A stretch of DNA of 64,000 nt from Saccharothrix obliqua (GTDB lineage Bacteria > Actinomycetota > Actinomycetes > Mycobacteriales > Pseudonocardiaceae), in the NCBI RefSeq assembly GCF_019375475.1, contig NZ_JAHXGQ010000003.1, positions 124,001 to 188,000 on the forward strand, in the 5' to 3' direction. A program made the translations under genes and the position numbers. The notes below the pieces were generated by a model. That model did no database searches, was not told the DNA's origin, and saw only the letters and a list, made by a program, of their open reading frames with translations. Shown one piece after another: positions 1-6,955 of the stretch (position 1 is the stretch's first letter; every line of letters starts with the position of its first letter).

Positions 1-1
1 G

Positions 2-574
2 CTGCTGTTCGAGCAGAGCGCGACGGTCATCGCGGCGTTCGCGGACACCCGGCTCGACCGGCACTTCCTCGGCCTGGACATCCCGCCGTCGTTCATCCAG
101 TCGATCAACCCGGTGATGATCATCCTGTTCGCGCCGCTGTTCGCGCTGCTGTGGGTGAAGCTCGGGAAGCGGCAGCCGACGACGCCGCGCAAGTTCGGCA
201 TCTCGCTGCTGCTGGTCGGCCTGTCGTACGTGCTGCTGATGATCGCCAGCGGCGGCGACCCGGAGGTGCGTGCCGCGTTCCTGTGGATCATCGTCATGTA
301 CGCGGTGATGACGTCGGGCGAGCTGCTGCTCTCCCCGGTCGGCCTCTCGGTGACCACCAAGCTCGCGCCGCGGGCGTTCGCCTCGCAGACGATGGGCCTG
401 TGGTTCCTCGCGTCCGCCGCCGGCCAGGGCATCGGCGCGATCGTCGTCCGCTTCTACAGCGACGAGAACGCCCAGGCGTACTTCGGCGTGCTCGGCGGCC
501 TCTCGATCGTGCTCGGCGTGCTGCTCGTGCTGGGCGCGAACCGGATTCGCGCGCTGATGCACGGCGTGGACTAG
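2..574 (+). CDS. POT-family (PTR) peptide:proton symporter, C-terminal part
   Basis: The gene enters from the left edge; about 190 C-terminal residues are visible. The protein has several hydrophobic membrane segments and the stretch SGELLLSPVGLSV followed by TKLAP, a hallmark of the late helices of proton-dependent oligopeptide transporters. It would import di- or tripeptides across the cytoplasmic membrane with protons. The reading frame is open from base 2 to the TAG at 572-574, and the last helix ends in a short charged tail, so the C-terminus looks intact. A hairpin lies directly downstream. The substrate cannot be judged from this part, and the N-terminal proton-coupling motif lies outside the window. 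Confidence 0.85.
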   Translation: MLFEQSATVIAAFADTRLDRHFLGLDIPPSFIQSINPVMIILFAPLFALLWVKLGKRQPTTPRKFGISLLLVGLSYVLLMIASGGDPEVRAAFLWIIVMYAVMTSGELLLSPVGLSVTTKLAPRAFASQTMGLWFLASAAGQGIGAIVVRFYSDENAQAYFGVLGGLSIVLGVLLVLGANRIRALMHGVD

Positions 575-587
575 CACCTGCTCGGGA

Positions 588-634
588 AGCGCGGTCGACC
601 CGCCACGGCGGCGGTGCGGCGGCTCGACCGCGCT
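588..634 (+). terminator. hairpin after the peptide transporter gene
   Basis: AGCGCGGTCGA (588-598) is perfectly complementary to TCGACCGCGCT (624-634). The 25-base loop can pair again (CCGCC with GGCGG). It starts 14 bases after the stop codon. There is no T-run, as is usual in high-GC actinomycetes. It is a likely terminator. Confidence 0.55.
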
Positions 635-699
635 GTGCCCCACAGGATGCCGGACGTTCCTGTGGTTCACCTGATGGTTTCGCCGGTTCAAGCCATGGT

Positions 700-1248
700 T
701 TCCACCATCGGGTGATCTCCGGTGGCGACCGGGAACCGGGCAGCCCCGCGACGGCCGCCGCCGCACCCGACCCGCCGCCCGCAGGTCCGGGAACCTGCCG
801 GAACAACCCGCGCAACGCCGCCGCGCCCTCCACGCGCGAGGTTCGCGCCCAGGCAGTAGTGGATGCCCGCGGAGAACGACAGGTGCTCGCGCCCCGCGGG
901 TCGTCCCGGCCGGAACCGGTGCGGGTCACGGCGTTGCCGATCAGGTTCACCGTCGTCTCGAAACCGGCCACCAGCAGCAGTTCCGTGGTCGCGTCCACGG
1001 GTGACAGCTCGCCCGCGGGCAGGACGCCGAACCGGGGGTCGCGCAGCAGCGAGTCGCAGAGCCGGTGGAACGCCATCAGGTGGAGACCCATCCGGCTCCT
1101 CACCACGTGCCCGGATGGCCTCGTACTCCGGGTAGGGGTCGCGATCGGGGCTCATCCCGAACAGCCTCGCGGCGGGGTCGCCGAGTAACGCCTGCGCCCG
1201 GACGGTGGTCCGGGCCAGGAACAACAGCGTTGCGTTCTTCAGGGACAT
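700..1248 (-). pseudogene. decayed cytochrome P450 remnant
   Basis: P450 signatures are present but scattered over frames. Reading from 1248 leftwards, the N-terminus DPYPEYEAIRARG is in one frame. After about 1107 a second frame gives MGLHLMAFHRLCDSLLRDPR. It then jumps straight to an I-helix segment, LLLVAGFETTVNLIGNAV. The first frame resumes with REHLSFSAGIHYCLGANLAR (the heme-cysteine loop), and a third shift follows (ALRGLFRQVPG). At least three frameshifts and two large internal deletions reduce a protein of about 400 residues to under 190. The remnant ends 24 bp from the start of the downstream intact P450 reading frame's stop, so it may be a decayed neighbour or duplicate. It cannot encode a working enzyme. 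Confidence 0.85.
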
Positions 1249-1272
1249 GCGCCCACGTTGGCGGGCGAGGGC

Positions 1273-2436
1273 TCAGGAAGACAACCGGACCGGCAGCGCG
1301 GCCAGTCGCCACGTCCCCCCGTCCGGCGCGTGCTCGGGCGTGCCCGCCAACGCCATACCCGGGAACCGCTCCAGCAACGCCGCCAGCGCGACCTCCACCT
1401 GCATCCGCGCGAACCCGGCGCCCAGGCAGAAGTGGGGCCCGAACGAGTAGCCGAGGTGGCCGCCCTCCCGGCGGCGCAGGTCCAGCCGGTCCGGGTCGGT
1501 GAACACCCGCGGGTCCCGGTTGGCCGACACCAGCGCGGTGATCACCGGTTCGCCGGGCCGGATCACGTGGTCGGCGAACGGCACGTCCTCGGTGGCGTAA
1601 CGCGGTGCGGTGAGCAGCTGCGGCCCGACCCAGCGGGTCAGCTCCTCCACCGCGCGCGGCAGCAGCGCCGGGTCCGCGCGCAGCGCCGCGAGCTGCTCCG
1701 GGTGCGTCAGCAGTGCTTCCACGGCGTTGGCGAGGAGGTTCGTCGGGGTCTGGCCGGCCAGCACCAGGTGCCACACGAGGGTCACCAGCTCCGTCTCGTC
1801 GGCGACCTCCTCGGCGTCGAGGAGAACGCTGATGAGGTCGTCGGCGGGGTCGGTCCGGCGGCGCGCCACGGCGGCCAGCGCGCCCTCGACGACACCGGGG
1901 ATGGCGGCCGTGAGCCGTTGCCCGAACCCTCCCGCCACGGCGGCGCCGTACTCGTGCCACCGCGGGCGGTCGGCGTCCGGGATGCCGACCAGCGCGCAGA
2001 TCACCTCCATGGGCAGCGGGCGGGCGAAGCGGGCCAGGAGGTCGACCTCGCCCGCGGACGGCAGCTCGGCGAGCAGCGCGTCCACGATCCGCTCGACGTG
2101 GGGGCGGAAGTCGGCGGCGCGGCGGGCGGTGAACGCCGGCGCGGCCCGCCGTCGTCGGGCGGTGTGCTCGGGGCCGTCCATCTCGGACATGGTGCGCATG
2201 TACTTCAGGCAGTGCTCGGGGATGCCGGGCGGGCGGCGGAAGGTCGCGGCGTTGACCTCGAACCGCGCGTCGCCGAGGACGGCTTTCACGTCGTCGTAGC
2301 GGGTGACCACCCACGCGTCGGGCATTCCGGGCACGCGCATCCGCGCCAGTCGGCTCTCCTCGCGTGCCTTGCCGTAGGCGGTGAACGGGTCGAACAGGAC
2401 GGCCGGGTCGGTGGGGTCGATCACGGGCAGGTTCAC
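1273..2436 (-). CDS. cytochrome P450 monooxygenase
   Basis: A soluble bacterial P450 of 387 residues, the usual length. Visible motifs are the K-helix ExxR (in AVEELTRW), the meander, and the heme-binding loop FGPHFCLGAGFAR with the proximal cysteine. The I-helix oxygen-activation motif is unusual: it reads LAGQTPTN where AGxE/DTT is normal, so the acidic residue is absent and the first threonine is shifted. The enzyme would take electrons from a ferredoxin, but none is encoded nearby. It starts 90 bp from a divergent TetR-family gene across a repeat-bearing intergenic region, so that regulator probably controls it. The substrate is unknown. A decayed P450 lies directly downstream. Confidence 0.93.
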   Translation of the reverse strand: MNLPVIDPTDPAVLFDPFTAYGKAREESRLARMRVPGMPDAWVVTRYDDVKAVLGDARFEVNAATFRRPPGIPEHCLKYMRTMSEMDGPEHTARRRRAAPAFTARRAADFRPHVERIVDALLAELPSAGEVDLLARFARPLPMEVICALVGIPDADRPRWHEYGAAVAGGFGQRLTAAIPGVVEGALAAVARRRTDPADDLISVLLDAEEVADETELVTLVWHLVLAGQTPTNLLANAVEALLTHPEQLAALRADPALLPRAVEELTRWVGPQLLTAPRYATEDVPFADHVIRPGEPVITALVSANRDPRVFTDPDRLDLRRREGGHLGYSFGPHFCLGAGFARMQVEVALAALLERFPGMALAGTPEHAPDGGTWRLAALPVRLSS

Positions 2437-2443
2437 GCGGTGC

Positions 2444-2477
2444 TCCAGATGTTCTGTCCAGATGTTCTTATCATCTG
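2444..2477. promoter_or_regulatory. candidate TetR operator between the P450 and TetR genes
   Basis: Two direct copies of TCCAGATGTTCT occur at 2444-2455 and 2457-2468. The second overlaps an inverted repeat, CAGATG (2459-2464) and CATCTG (2472-2477) with a 7-bp spacer. The site lies within 10-40 bp of the P450 start codon, in the only space available for both divergent promoters. Binding by the adjacent TetR protein is inferred. Confidence 0.5.
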
Positions 2478-2526
2478 AGTGTGGACGTTATCGTTGATCG
2501 AGGTCGGCCGGCAAGGGCGGAGAGGG

Positions 2527-3759
2527 ATGGCGCGCAGGGCGGAAACGCAGGAACGCAACCGGGTCCGGGTGTTGGCGGCGGCGCGCGAGGAGTTCGCCGA
2601 GCGCGGGTTCCGGGATGCCAAGGTCGACGCGATCGCCGAGCGGGTCGGGCTCACCAGGGGCGCGGTGTACTCGAACTTCCCCGGCAAGCGGGCGCTCTAC
2701 CTGGCAGTTCTCGCGGCCGAGGCGGAAGCGGCCCACCCTCCCGCCTCGTTGGGCACCGCCTCGCCGGGCACCGCCTCATCGGGCACCGCCTCATCGGGCA
2801 TCGCCTCACGGAGCACCGCCTCGCCGGGCACCGCCTCACGGAGCACCGCCTCATTGAGCACCGCCTCATTGAGCACCGCCTCATCGAGCACCGCCTCATC
2901 GAGCACCGCCTCGCCGAGCACCCCCTCATCGAGCACGCCGGGCACCGCCCTGGGCGAGTTCGCCCTGGCGTGGCTCAGCGCCCAGGCGACCGACCCGTGG
3001 CTGGGTCGCGACCTCTTCCCGGAACTGGCCGCCGAAGACCTGCGCCGCCCCTACGAGCAGCTGCTCAAGCTGCAAGCCCTCCTGCTCGGCCTGGCCCTGG
3101 AACGCCTGACGCCCCACCCGAACCGCCCCGGCGACCCCCCCACGCGCTCGGTCCGCCAAGCGACCGCGATCCTGAGCGCCCTGCACGGCGCGCACCACGC
3201 GGCGGCCACCGCGCCGGGGTTCCTCCAGCCGTACGACGTGGTCAGCGCGTGCGAGCACCTGGCGACCCTGACCCTGAACGACTACTGGGCCCCGCCCGAC
3301 GACACCGCGCCCGTCCGCACCGCCGACGAACCGTGGACACCGCCCGCGGCCACGGATCTGGTCACCAACTCGCCCTTCGTCGCCACCGACGGCGTGGTGG
3401 CGGTACTCGGGCTCAACCGCCTGGCCGTCGCCGAGGAGGCGATCCGGCGCGACGCGCCCACCACGGTCGTGATCGTCACCGGTCGGCCGGCGGAGCTGGG
3501 GCCGCTGGCCCGGCTCAGCGTCGCGGGCGTGTGCGGGCCGCTGCGCCGCGCCTTCCCGGCACACGCGCACCCCGCCGTCCGGGTGGTGTGCGACGAGACG
3601 GGCGCGTTCGCCCGCGCCGCGGGCGTCCCGGCGGTCAGCGACGAGACGGAGACCGCGGTCCGGGTCCGCGACGGGCGGATCGTCGCGCGGGCGGACGGGT
3701 TCGCCGCCTGCCACGCGGTGGCCGAGCCCAACGCGGCGCCCAACGCCGTGCCCCGCTGA
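2527..3759 (+). CDS. TetR-family regulator with repeat insert and extra C-terminal domain
   Basis: The first 70 residues are a clear TetR DNA-binding domain (AIAERVGLTRGAVYSNF, with FPGKRALYLAV following). I chose ATG 2527 because GGAG stands just upstream; an in-frame GTG at 2479 lacks this. Residues 73-137 are thirteen near-identical pentapeptides of the type Ala-Ser-x-Ser/Gly-Thr, encoded by a 15-bp tandem repeat. An alpha-helical ligand/dimer region follows (about 138-250). About 120 further residues (from FVATDGVVAVLGLN on) are not usual in TetR proteins and may form a thioredoxin/redoxin-like fold, a weak suggestion. The total of 410 residues is about twice the family norm. It likely regulates itself and the divergent P450. 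Confidence 0.88.
   Translation: MARRAETQERNRVRVLAAAREEFAERGFRDAKVDAIAERVGLTRGAVYSNFPGKRALYLAVLAAEAEAAHPPASLGTASPGTASSGTASSGIASRSTASPGTASRSTASLSTASLSTASSSTASSSTASPSTPSSSTPGTALGEFALAWLSAQATDPWLGRDLFPELAAEDLRRPYEQLLKLQALLLGLALERLTPHPNRPGDPPTRSVRQATAILSALHGAHHAAATAPGFLQPYDVVSACEHLATLTLNDYWAPPDDTAPVRTADEPWTPPAATDLVTNSPFVATDGVVAVLGLNRLAVAEEAIRRDAPTTVVIVTGRPAELGPLARLSVAGVCGPLRRAFPAHAHPAVRVVCDETGAFARAAGVPAVSDETETAVRVRDGRIVARADGFAACHAVAEPNAAPNAVPR
2743..2937 (+). repeat. 15-bp in-frame minisatellite, about 13 units
   Basis: Thirteen tandem units of GCCTCATCGAGCACC and variants (positions 6-10 vary) lie inside the TetR gene. The unit is five codons, so gain or loss of units keeps the frame. It encodes an Ala/Ser/Thr-rich linker between the DNA-binding and ligand domains. 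Confidence 0.92.
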
Positions 3760-3762
3760 GCC

Positions 3763-4182
3763 CTACCGGCCGCGCGTCGGCTGGAACAGCCGGCGGAAGT
3801 CCTCCGGGATGGGCGTGCCCCGCAACTCCGGCGTCCCGAACGCCACGTACCGGGTCCACGCGGCGGCGACCGGGACGCCGTTCACGTCCGCGTCGAAGCC
3901 CATGGTGAGCGTGGTGGTGCCGAGCGAGCGGACCCGGACGCCGATCCGCAGCAGGTCGTCGAACCGCGCGGGCTTGAGGTACCGGACGGACGTCTCGGCC
4001 ACGACGAAGTCGATGCCGTGCTTCTCCAGCTCCTGGTAGGAGCCGAGCAGCGACCGCAGCGCCTCCACCATCGCCGCCTCGAAGAAGACGGGGTAGCGGG
4101 AGGCGTGCACGATCCCCTGGCGGTCGCAGTCGACCGGGCGCACCCGCACCCGGTGCACATGGGCAGGACGCGGGTCAGCCAT
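3763..4182 (-). CDS. acyl-CoA thioesterase, 4HBT hot-dog family
   Basis: A 139-residue single hot-dog domain protein. The N-terminal motif VDCDRQGIVHASRYPVFFE matches the YbgC/4-hydroxybenzoyl-CoA thioesterase signature, with the catalytic aspartate at the second D followed by GIVH. A long hot-dog helix and a strand-rich half (SVRYLKPARFDDLLRIGVRV) follow. It would hydrolyse a short or aromatic acyl-CoA in the cytoplasm; the true substrate is not visible. It converges tail to tail with the TetR gene with only three bases between the stops, and the gene upstream of it is acnR in the same direction. Confidence 0.88.
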   Translation of the reverse strand: MADPRPAHVHRVRVRPVDCDRQGIVHASRYPVFFEAAMVEALRSLLGSYQELEKHGIDFVVAETSVRYLKPARFDDLLRIGVRVRSLGTTTLTMGFDADVNGVPVAAAWTRYVAFGTPELRGTPIPEDFRRLFQPTRGR

Positions 4183-4259
4183 GCCGGTGATCCTATGGCG
4201 TCACCCGGTCGTGTCCCGACCGGCGCACCGCAGTCACCCCGAACCGCCTACCAGCAAGA

Positions 4260-4850
4260 TCAGCTCGACCGGCGGTGCCTGCGGACGGTCTCCTCCACGA
4301 GGTCGAGCACGGGTTCCAGGTCGTCGGCGGGCAGGCCCATCGCGAGGTGCGACACGAGCCCTTCGAGCACCAGTTCCAGGAAGGAGGTCAGCACGTCGAT
4401 GTCCACGTCGTCACGCAGGTTGCCCGCTTCCCGCTGGCGCGCGAGGCGCTGCCGGGTGGCGTCGGTGAGCTGCCGCGACCGCTCGGCCCACCGGTTGCGG
4501 AACTCGGGGTCGGTGCGCAGCCGCCGGGACACCTCCAACCGCGTGCCGAGCCAGTCGGCGGGGTGCTCGGCGTCCGGTCCGGGCGCGGCCAGCAGGTCGC
4601 GCATCACCTGCACGAGACCCTGCCGCGCCACGACGTCGGCCATCCGCAGCGCCTCGTCCTCGGCGAGCGCGAGGAACAGCGACTCCTTGTCGCGGAAGTG
4701 GTGGAAGATCGCGCCCCTGGACAGGCCGGTAGCCTCTTCCAAGCGGCGCACGGTGGCGCCCTCGTAGCCGTGGCGTGCGAAACACGCGCGTGCACCGTCC
4801 AGGATCTGGCGGCGGCGGGCATCGAGGTGGTCCTGGCTCACCCTGGGCAC
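4260..4850 (-). CDS. acnR: TetR-family regulator, AcnR-type (aconitase repressor)
   Basis: A 196-residue TetR protein. The N-terminus VPRVSQDHLDARRRQILDGA and the HTH stretch RRLEEATGLSRGAIFHHF, then DKESLFLAL, resemble M. tuberculosis Rv1474c and C. glutamicum AcnR as I remember them. AcnR represses aconitase and binds citrate/metal ligands in Corynebacterium. GTG 4850 is chosen because homologues begin at the matching residue; an upstream extension to 4988 would read through the promoter. In relatives acnR sits beside acn. Here acn lies about 9 kb away, but carries an upstream match to the AcnR operator (17033-17048). A 20-bp perfect palindrome stands 34 bp upstream of this start. Confidence 0.85.
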   Translation of the reverse strand: MPRVSQDHLDARRRQILDGARACFARHGYEGATVRRLEEATGLSRGAIFHHFRDKESLFLALAEDEALRMADVVARQGLVQVMRDLLAAPGPDAEHPADWLGTRLEVSRRLRTDPEFRNRWAERSRQLTDATRQRLARQREAGNLRDDVDIDVLTSFLELVLEGLVSHLAMGLPADDLEPVLDLVEETVRRHRRSS

Positions 4851-4883
4851 CGGTCGATGTTGCCAGGGCCGGCGGTGGAAATC

Positions 4884-4903
4884 CAATCCGTACGTACGGA
4901 TTG
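4884..4903. promoter_or_regulatory. 20-bp perfect palindrome upstream of acnR
   Basis: CAATCCGTACGTACGGATTG is its own reverse complement. It lies 34 bp before the acnR start and about 75 bp before the divergent DUF5753 gene. Its length and symmetry are those of a TetR-family operator. It does not match the CAGnAC...GTACTG pattern seen at acn, so either AcnR uses a second site type or another TetR protein acts here. Confidence 0.65.
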
Positions 4904-4977
4904 AGGACGTCCACTTTGGAGTGGTTCCGCCCGTTCCGGCTCGAAGTGGTGAGGGCGCGTCACTACGGTGGCGCACC

Positions 4978-5565
4978 GTGGAAGACATCGGTCCGGGCGC
5001 GCTCCCGCAGGTGGGCGGCGTGCGGCGGGGTATCGACCTGATCGACCTGGTGCGGCTCGCGCACTACGACCCCGCCGACCCGGAGGGCCCGGACGCGTTG
5101 AGCACCGCCGAGCGCCGGGCGACGGAGATCACGGCGTACGACACCCTCACCGTGCCCGCGCTGCTCCAGGCGCCCGCGTACGCGCGGTCGCTCGGCACGG
5201 ACCCGGACCGGGCGGAGGTGTTGCGCCGCCACCTGCCGCCCGCGTGCGAGTTCTTCGTGCACGAGACGGTGCTGCACGCGTGGTCGGGCGACCCGGCGGT
5301 GCTCGCGGACCAGCTCCGCCGGCTCGGCGCCGGGCCCGCGGTGCGGCTGGTGCCGTTCGCGGCGGGCGGGCGGGCCGCGTTCCGGCGCTCGTTCACCCTG
5401 CTCTCGTTCGCGGTCGGCGGTCCGGCGGTGCACGTGGAGGCGTTGTCCGAGCGGCCCGAGGTGGTGGCGCGGTACCAGGCCGCGGTGGAGGTCCTGCGGG
5501 TGTGCGCGCTCGGGGTGGCCGAGTCGCGCGAGGTGTTCCAGCGGCGGGCGGAGCGCTTGGCGTGA
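4978..5565 (+). CDS. DUF5753-only protein (Scr1/antitoxin-like regulator lacking its HTH)
   Basis: The 195-residue product is almost entirely a DUF5753 domain, as in TVPALLQAPAYARSL, FFVHETVLHAWSGD and the C-terminal VARYQAAVEVLR stretch. In actinomycetes this domain normally follows an Xre-type helix-turn-helix, next to a small DUF397 gene. Neither is present: the open frame upstream gives no HTH, and the neighbours are a TetR gene and a sugar dehydrogenase. GTG 4978 fits the domain start, although the frame is open from 4921. It could be a truncated regulator or a stand-alone partner for an Xre protein encoded elsewhere. Confidence 0.8.
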   Translation: MEDIGPGALPQVGGVRRGIDLIDLVRLAHYDPADPEGPDALSTAERRATEITAYDTLTVPALLQAPAYARSLGTDPDRAEVLRRHLPPACEFFVHETVLHAWSGDPAVLADQLRRLGAGPAVRLVPFAAGGRAAFRRSFTLLSFAVGGPAVHVEALSERPEVVARYQAAVEVLRVCALGVAESREVFQRRAERLA

Positions 5566-5602
5566 CGGGCGCACCACCCCTCCGACGACGGGGAGCGAAC
5601 CA

Positions 5603-6796
5603 GTGACCAGGAACGCGCTGCGCGCGATCGCCGCGGTGACCGCGCTGGTCGTCCTCTCCGCGCCCGCCGCGGCCGGGCGGCAGCACACCGGCCTCTTCCG
5701 CGTGCCCGTGCCCGGCGAGGTCCGCGCGATCGCGGAGGACGTGGACATGCCGTGGGGCATCGCGTTCCTGCCGGACGGCTCGGCGCTGATGACCGAGCGG
5801 GACGCGATGACCGTCCGCCGGCTCACCCCGTCCGGCGGGCGCACCGACCTCGGCCGGGTGCCCGGCGCGGAGGGCACCGGCGGCGAGGACGGCGTGCTGG
5901 GCATCGAGGTGTCGCCGGACTTCGACCACGACCACCACGTGTTCGTCTACCTCACGGCGGCCGACGGCAACCGGCTCGTGCGGGCCACGCTGGAGGGCGA
6001 GTCGCTCACCGGCTGGACCACCCTGTTCTCCGGCGTGCCCAGGGGTCGCTACCACAACGGCGGCCGGCTCCGGTTCAGCCCGGACGGACGCCACCTGTTC
6101 GTGTCCACCGGAGACGTGCAGATCGACGCGTACGCGCAGGACCTGGACAACAACGCGGGCAAGATCCTGCGCCTCTACGCCGACGGCTCGATACCGGAGG
6201 ACAACCCGTTCCCCGGCAAGGCGGTCTGGAGCTACGGGCACCGCAACGTGCAGGGCCTCGGCTTCGACTCGGCGGGCAGGCTGTGGGCGTCCGAGTTCGG
6301 CAACGCCGACCACGACGAGGTCAACCTGATCGAACCGGGCGGCAACTTCGGCTGGCCCGCCTGCCAGGGCACCACCGGCGACTGCGCGGGCACGGTGCTG
6401 CCGAAGCGGACGTGGTCCACGTCGGCGGCGTCGCCCAGCGGTCTGACGATCGTCGACGACCACGTCTTCGTGGCCACCCTGGTGGGCCAGCGCCTCTACC
6501 GGTTGCGGATCGACCCGCTGTCGAACCTGGTCGACGAGCGGGCGTTCTTCCAGGGGTGGTACGGGCGGCTGCGCACGGTCGAGGCGACCCCCGACGGCGA
6601 CCTCTGGCTGGCCACGTCGAGCGACAAGGACGGCACACCGGGCAACGACCGGGTGCTGCACGTCGCCGTCCACCCGGACGACGACTGGTTCCGGTTGCCC
6701 GCCACCGGTTTCCCGGTGGGGACGGTCCCGGCCGTACACCGGCGCGGCAGCGGCAGGTGCGCGCACCCCCGGCCGGAGTGCGGTTCCGGCGGGTGA
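5603..6796 (+). CDS. secreted PQQ-dependent sugar dehydrogenase (GSDH family)
   Basis: A 397-residue protein with a signal peptide (ALRAIAAVTALVVLSAPAAA) and a six-bladed beta-propeller of the soluble aldose dehydrogenase family. Marker segments are DMPWGIAFLPDG, GGEDGVLGIEVSPDF, YHNGGRLRFSPDG, DNNAGKILRL and SYGHRNVQGLGF (with the catalytic histidine in the GHRN motif). It would oxidise sugars outside the membrane with pyrroloquinoline quinone; no PQQ synthesis genes are in the window. The GTG start has GGGAGC six bases upstream. The last 25 residues after RLPATGFPVG are low-complexity and unlike the family, perhaps from a late frameshift or degeneration. Confidence 0.88.
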   Translation: MTRNALRAIAAVTALVVLSAPAAAGRQHTGLFRVPVPGEVRAIAEDVDMPWGIAFLPDGSALMTERDAMTVRRLTPSGGRTDLGRVPGAEGTGGEDGVLGIEVSPDFDHDHHVFVYLTAADGNRLVRATLEGESLTGWTTLFSGVPRGRYHNGGRLRFSPDGRHLFVSTGDVQIDAYAQDLDNNAGKILRLYADGSIPEDNPFPGKAVWSYGHRNVQGLGFDSAGRLWASEFGNADHDEVNLIEPGGNFGWPACQGTTGDCAGTVLPKRTWSTSAASPSGLTIVDDHVFVATLVGQRLYRLRIDPLSNLVDERAFFQGWYGRLRTVEATPDGDLWLATSSDKDGTPGNDRVLHVAVHPDDDWFRLPATGFPVGTVPAVHRRGSGRCAHPRPECGSGG

Positions 6797-6915
6797 ACGC
6801 CGGGGGGTCGTTCGCCCGAACGGCCCGTGACGTCGCCGCGGACGTGCGGTGACCACCGGATGTCGCTGATCCGTAAGGGTTTCAACTGGGTGCGACTGTC
6901 GGTCCCCCCGTGTAG

Positions 6916-6930
6916 CGTCGAAAAACGACG
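6916..6930. promoter_or_regulatory. small inverted repeat in the egtA leader
   Basis: CGTCG-AAAAA-CGACG lies 26 bp upstream of the egtA start. It could be an operator or a small leader hairpin. It is the only symmetric element in the 159-bp gap before the egt operon. Confidence 0.35.
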
Positions 6931-6955
6931 AGGATGATCACGGGGAGTGTGCACA

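Noticed and set aside
294..1106. P450-like frames taken as a separate working gene
   Set aside because: Signatures are spread over frames and large parts are missing, so it is one decayed gene.
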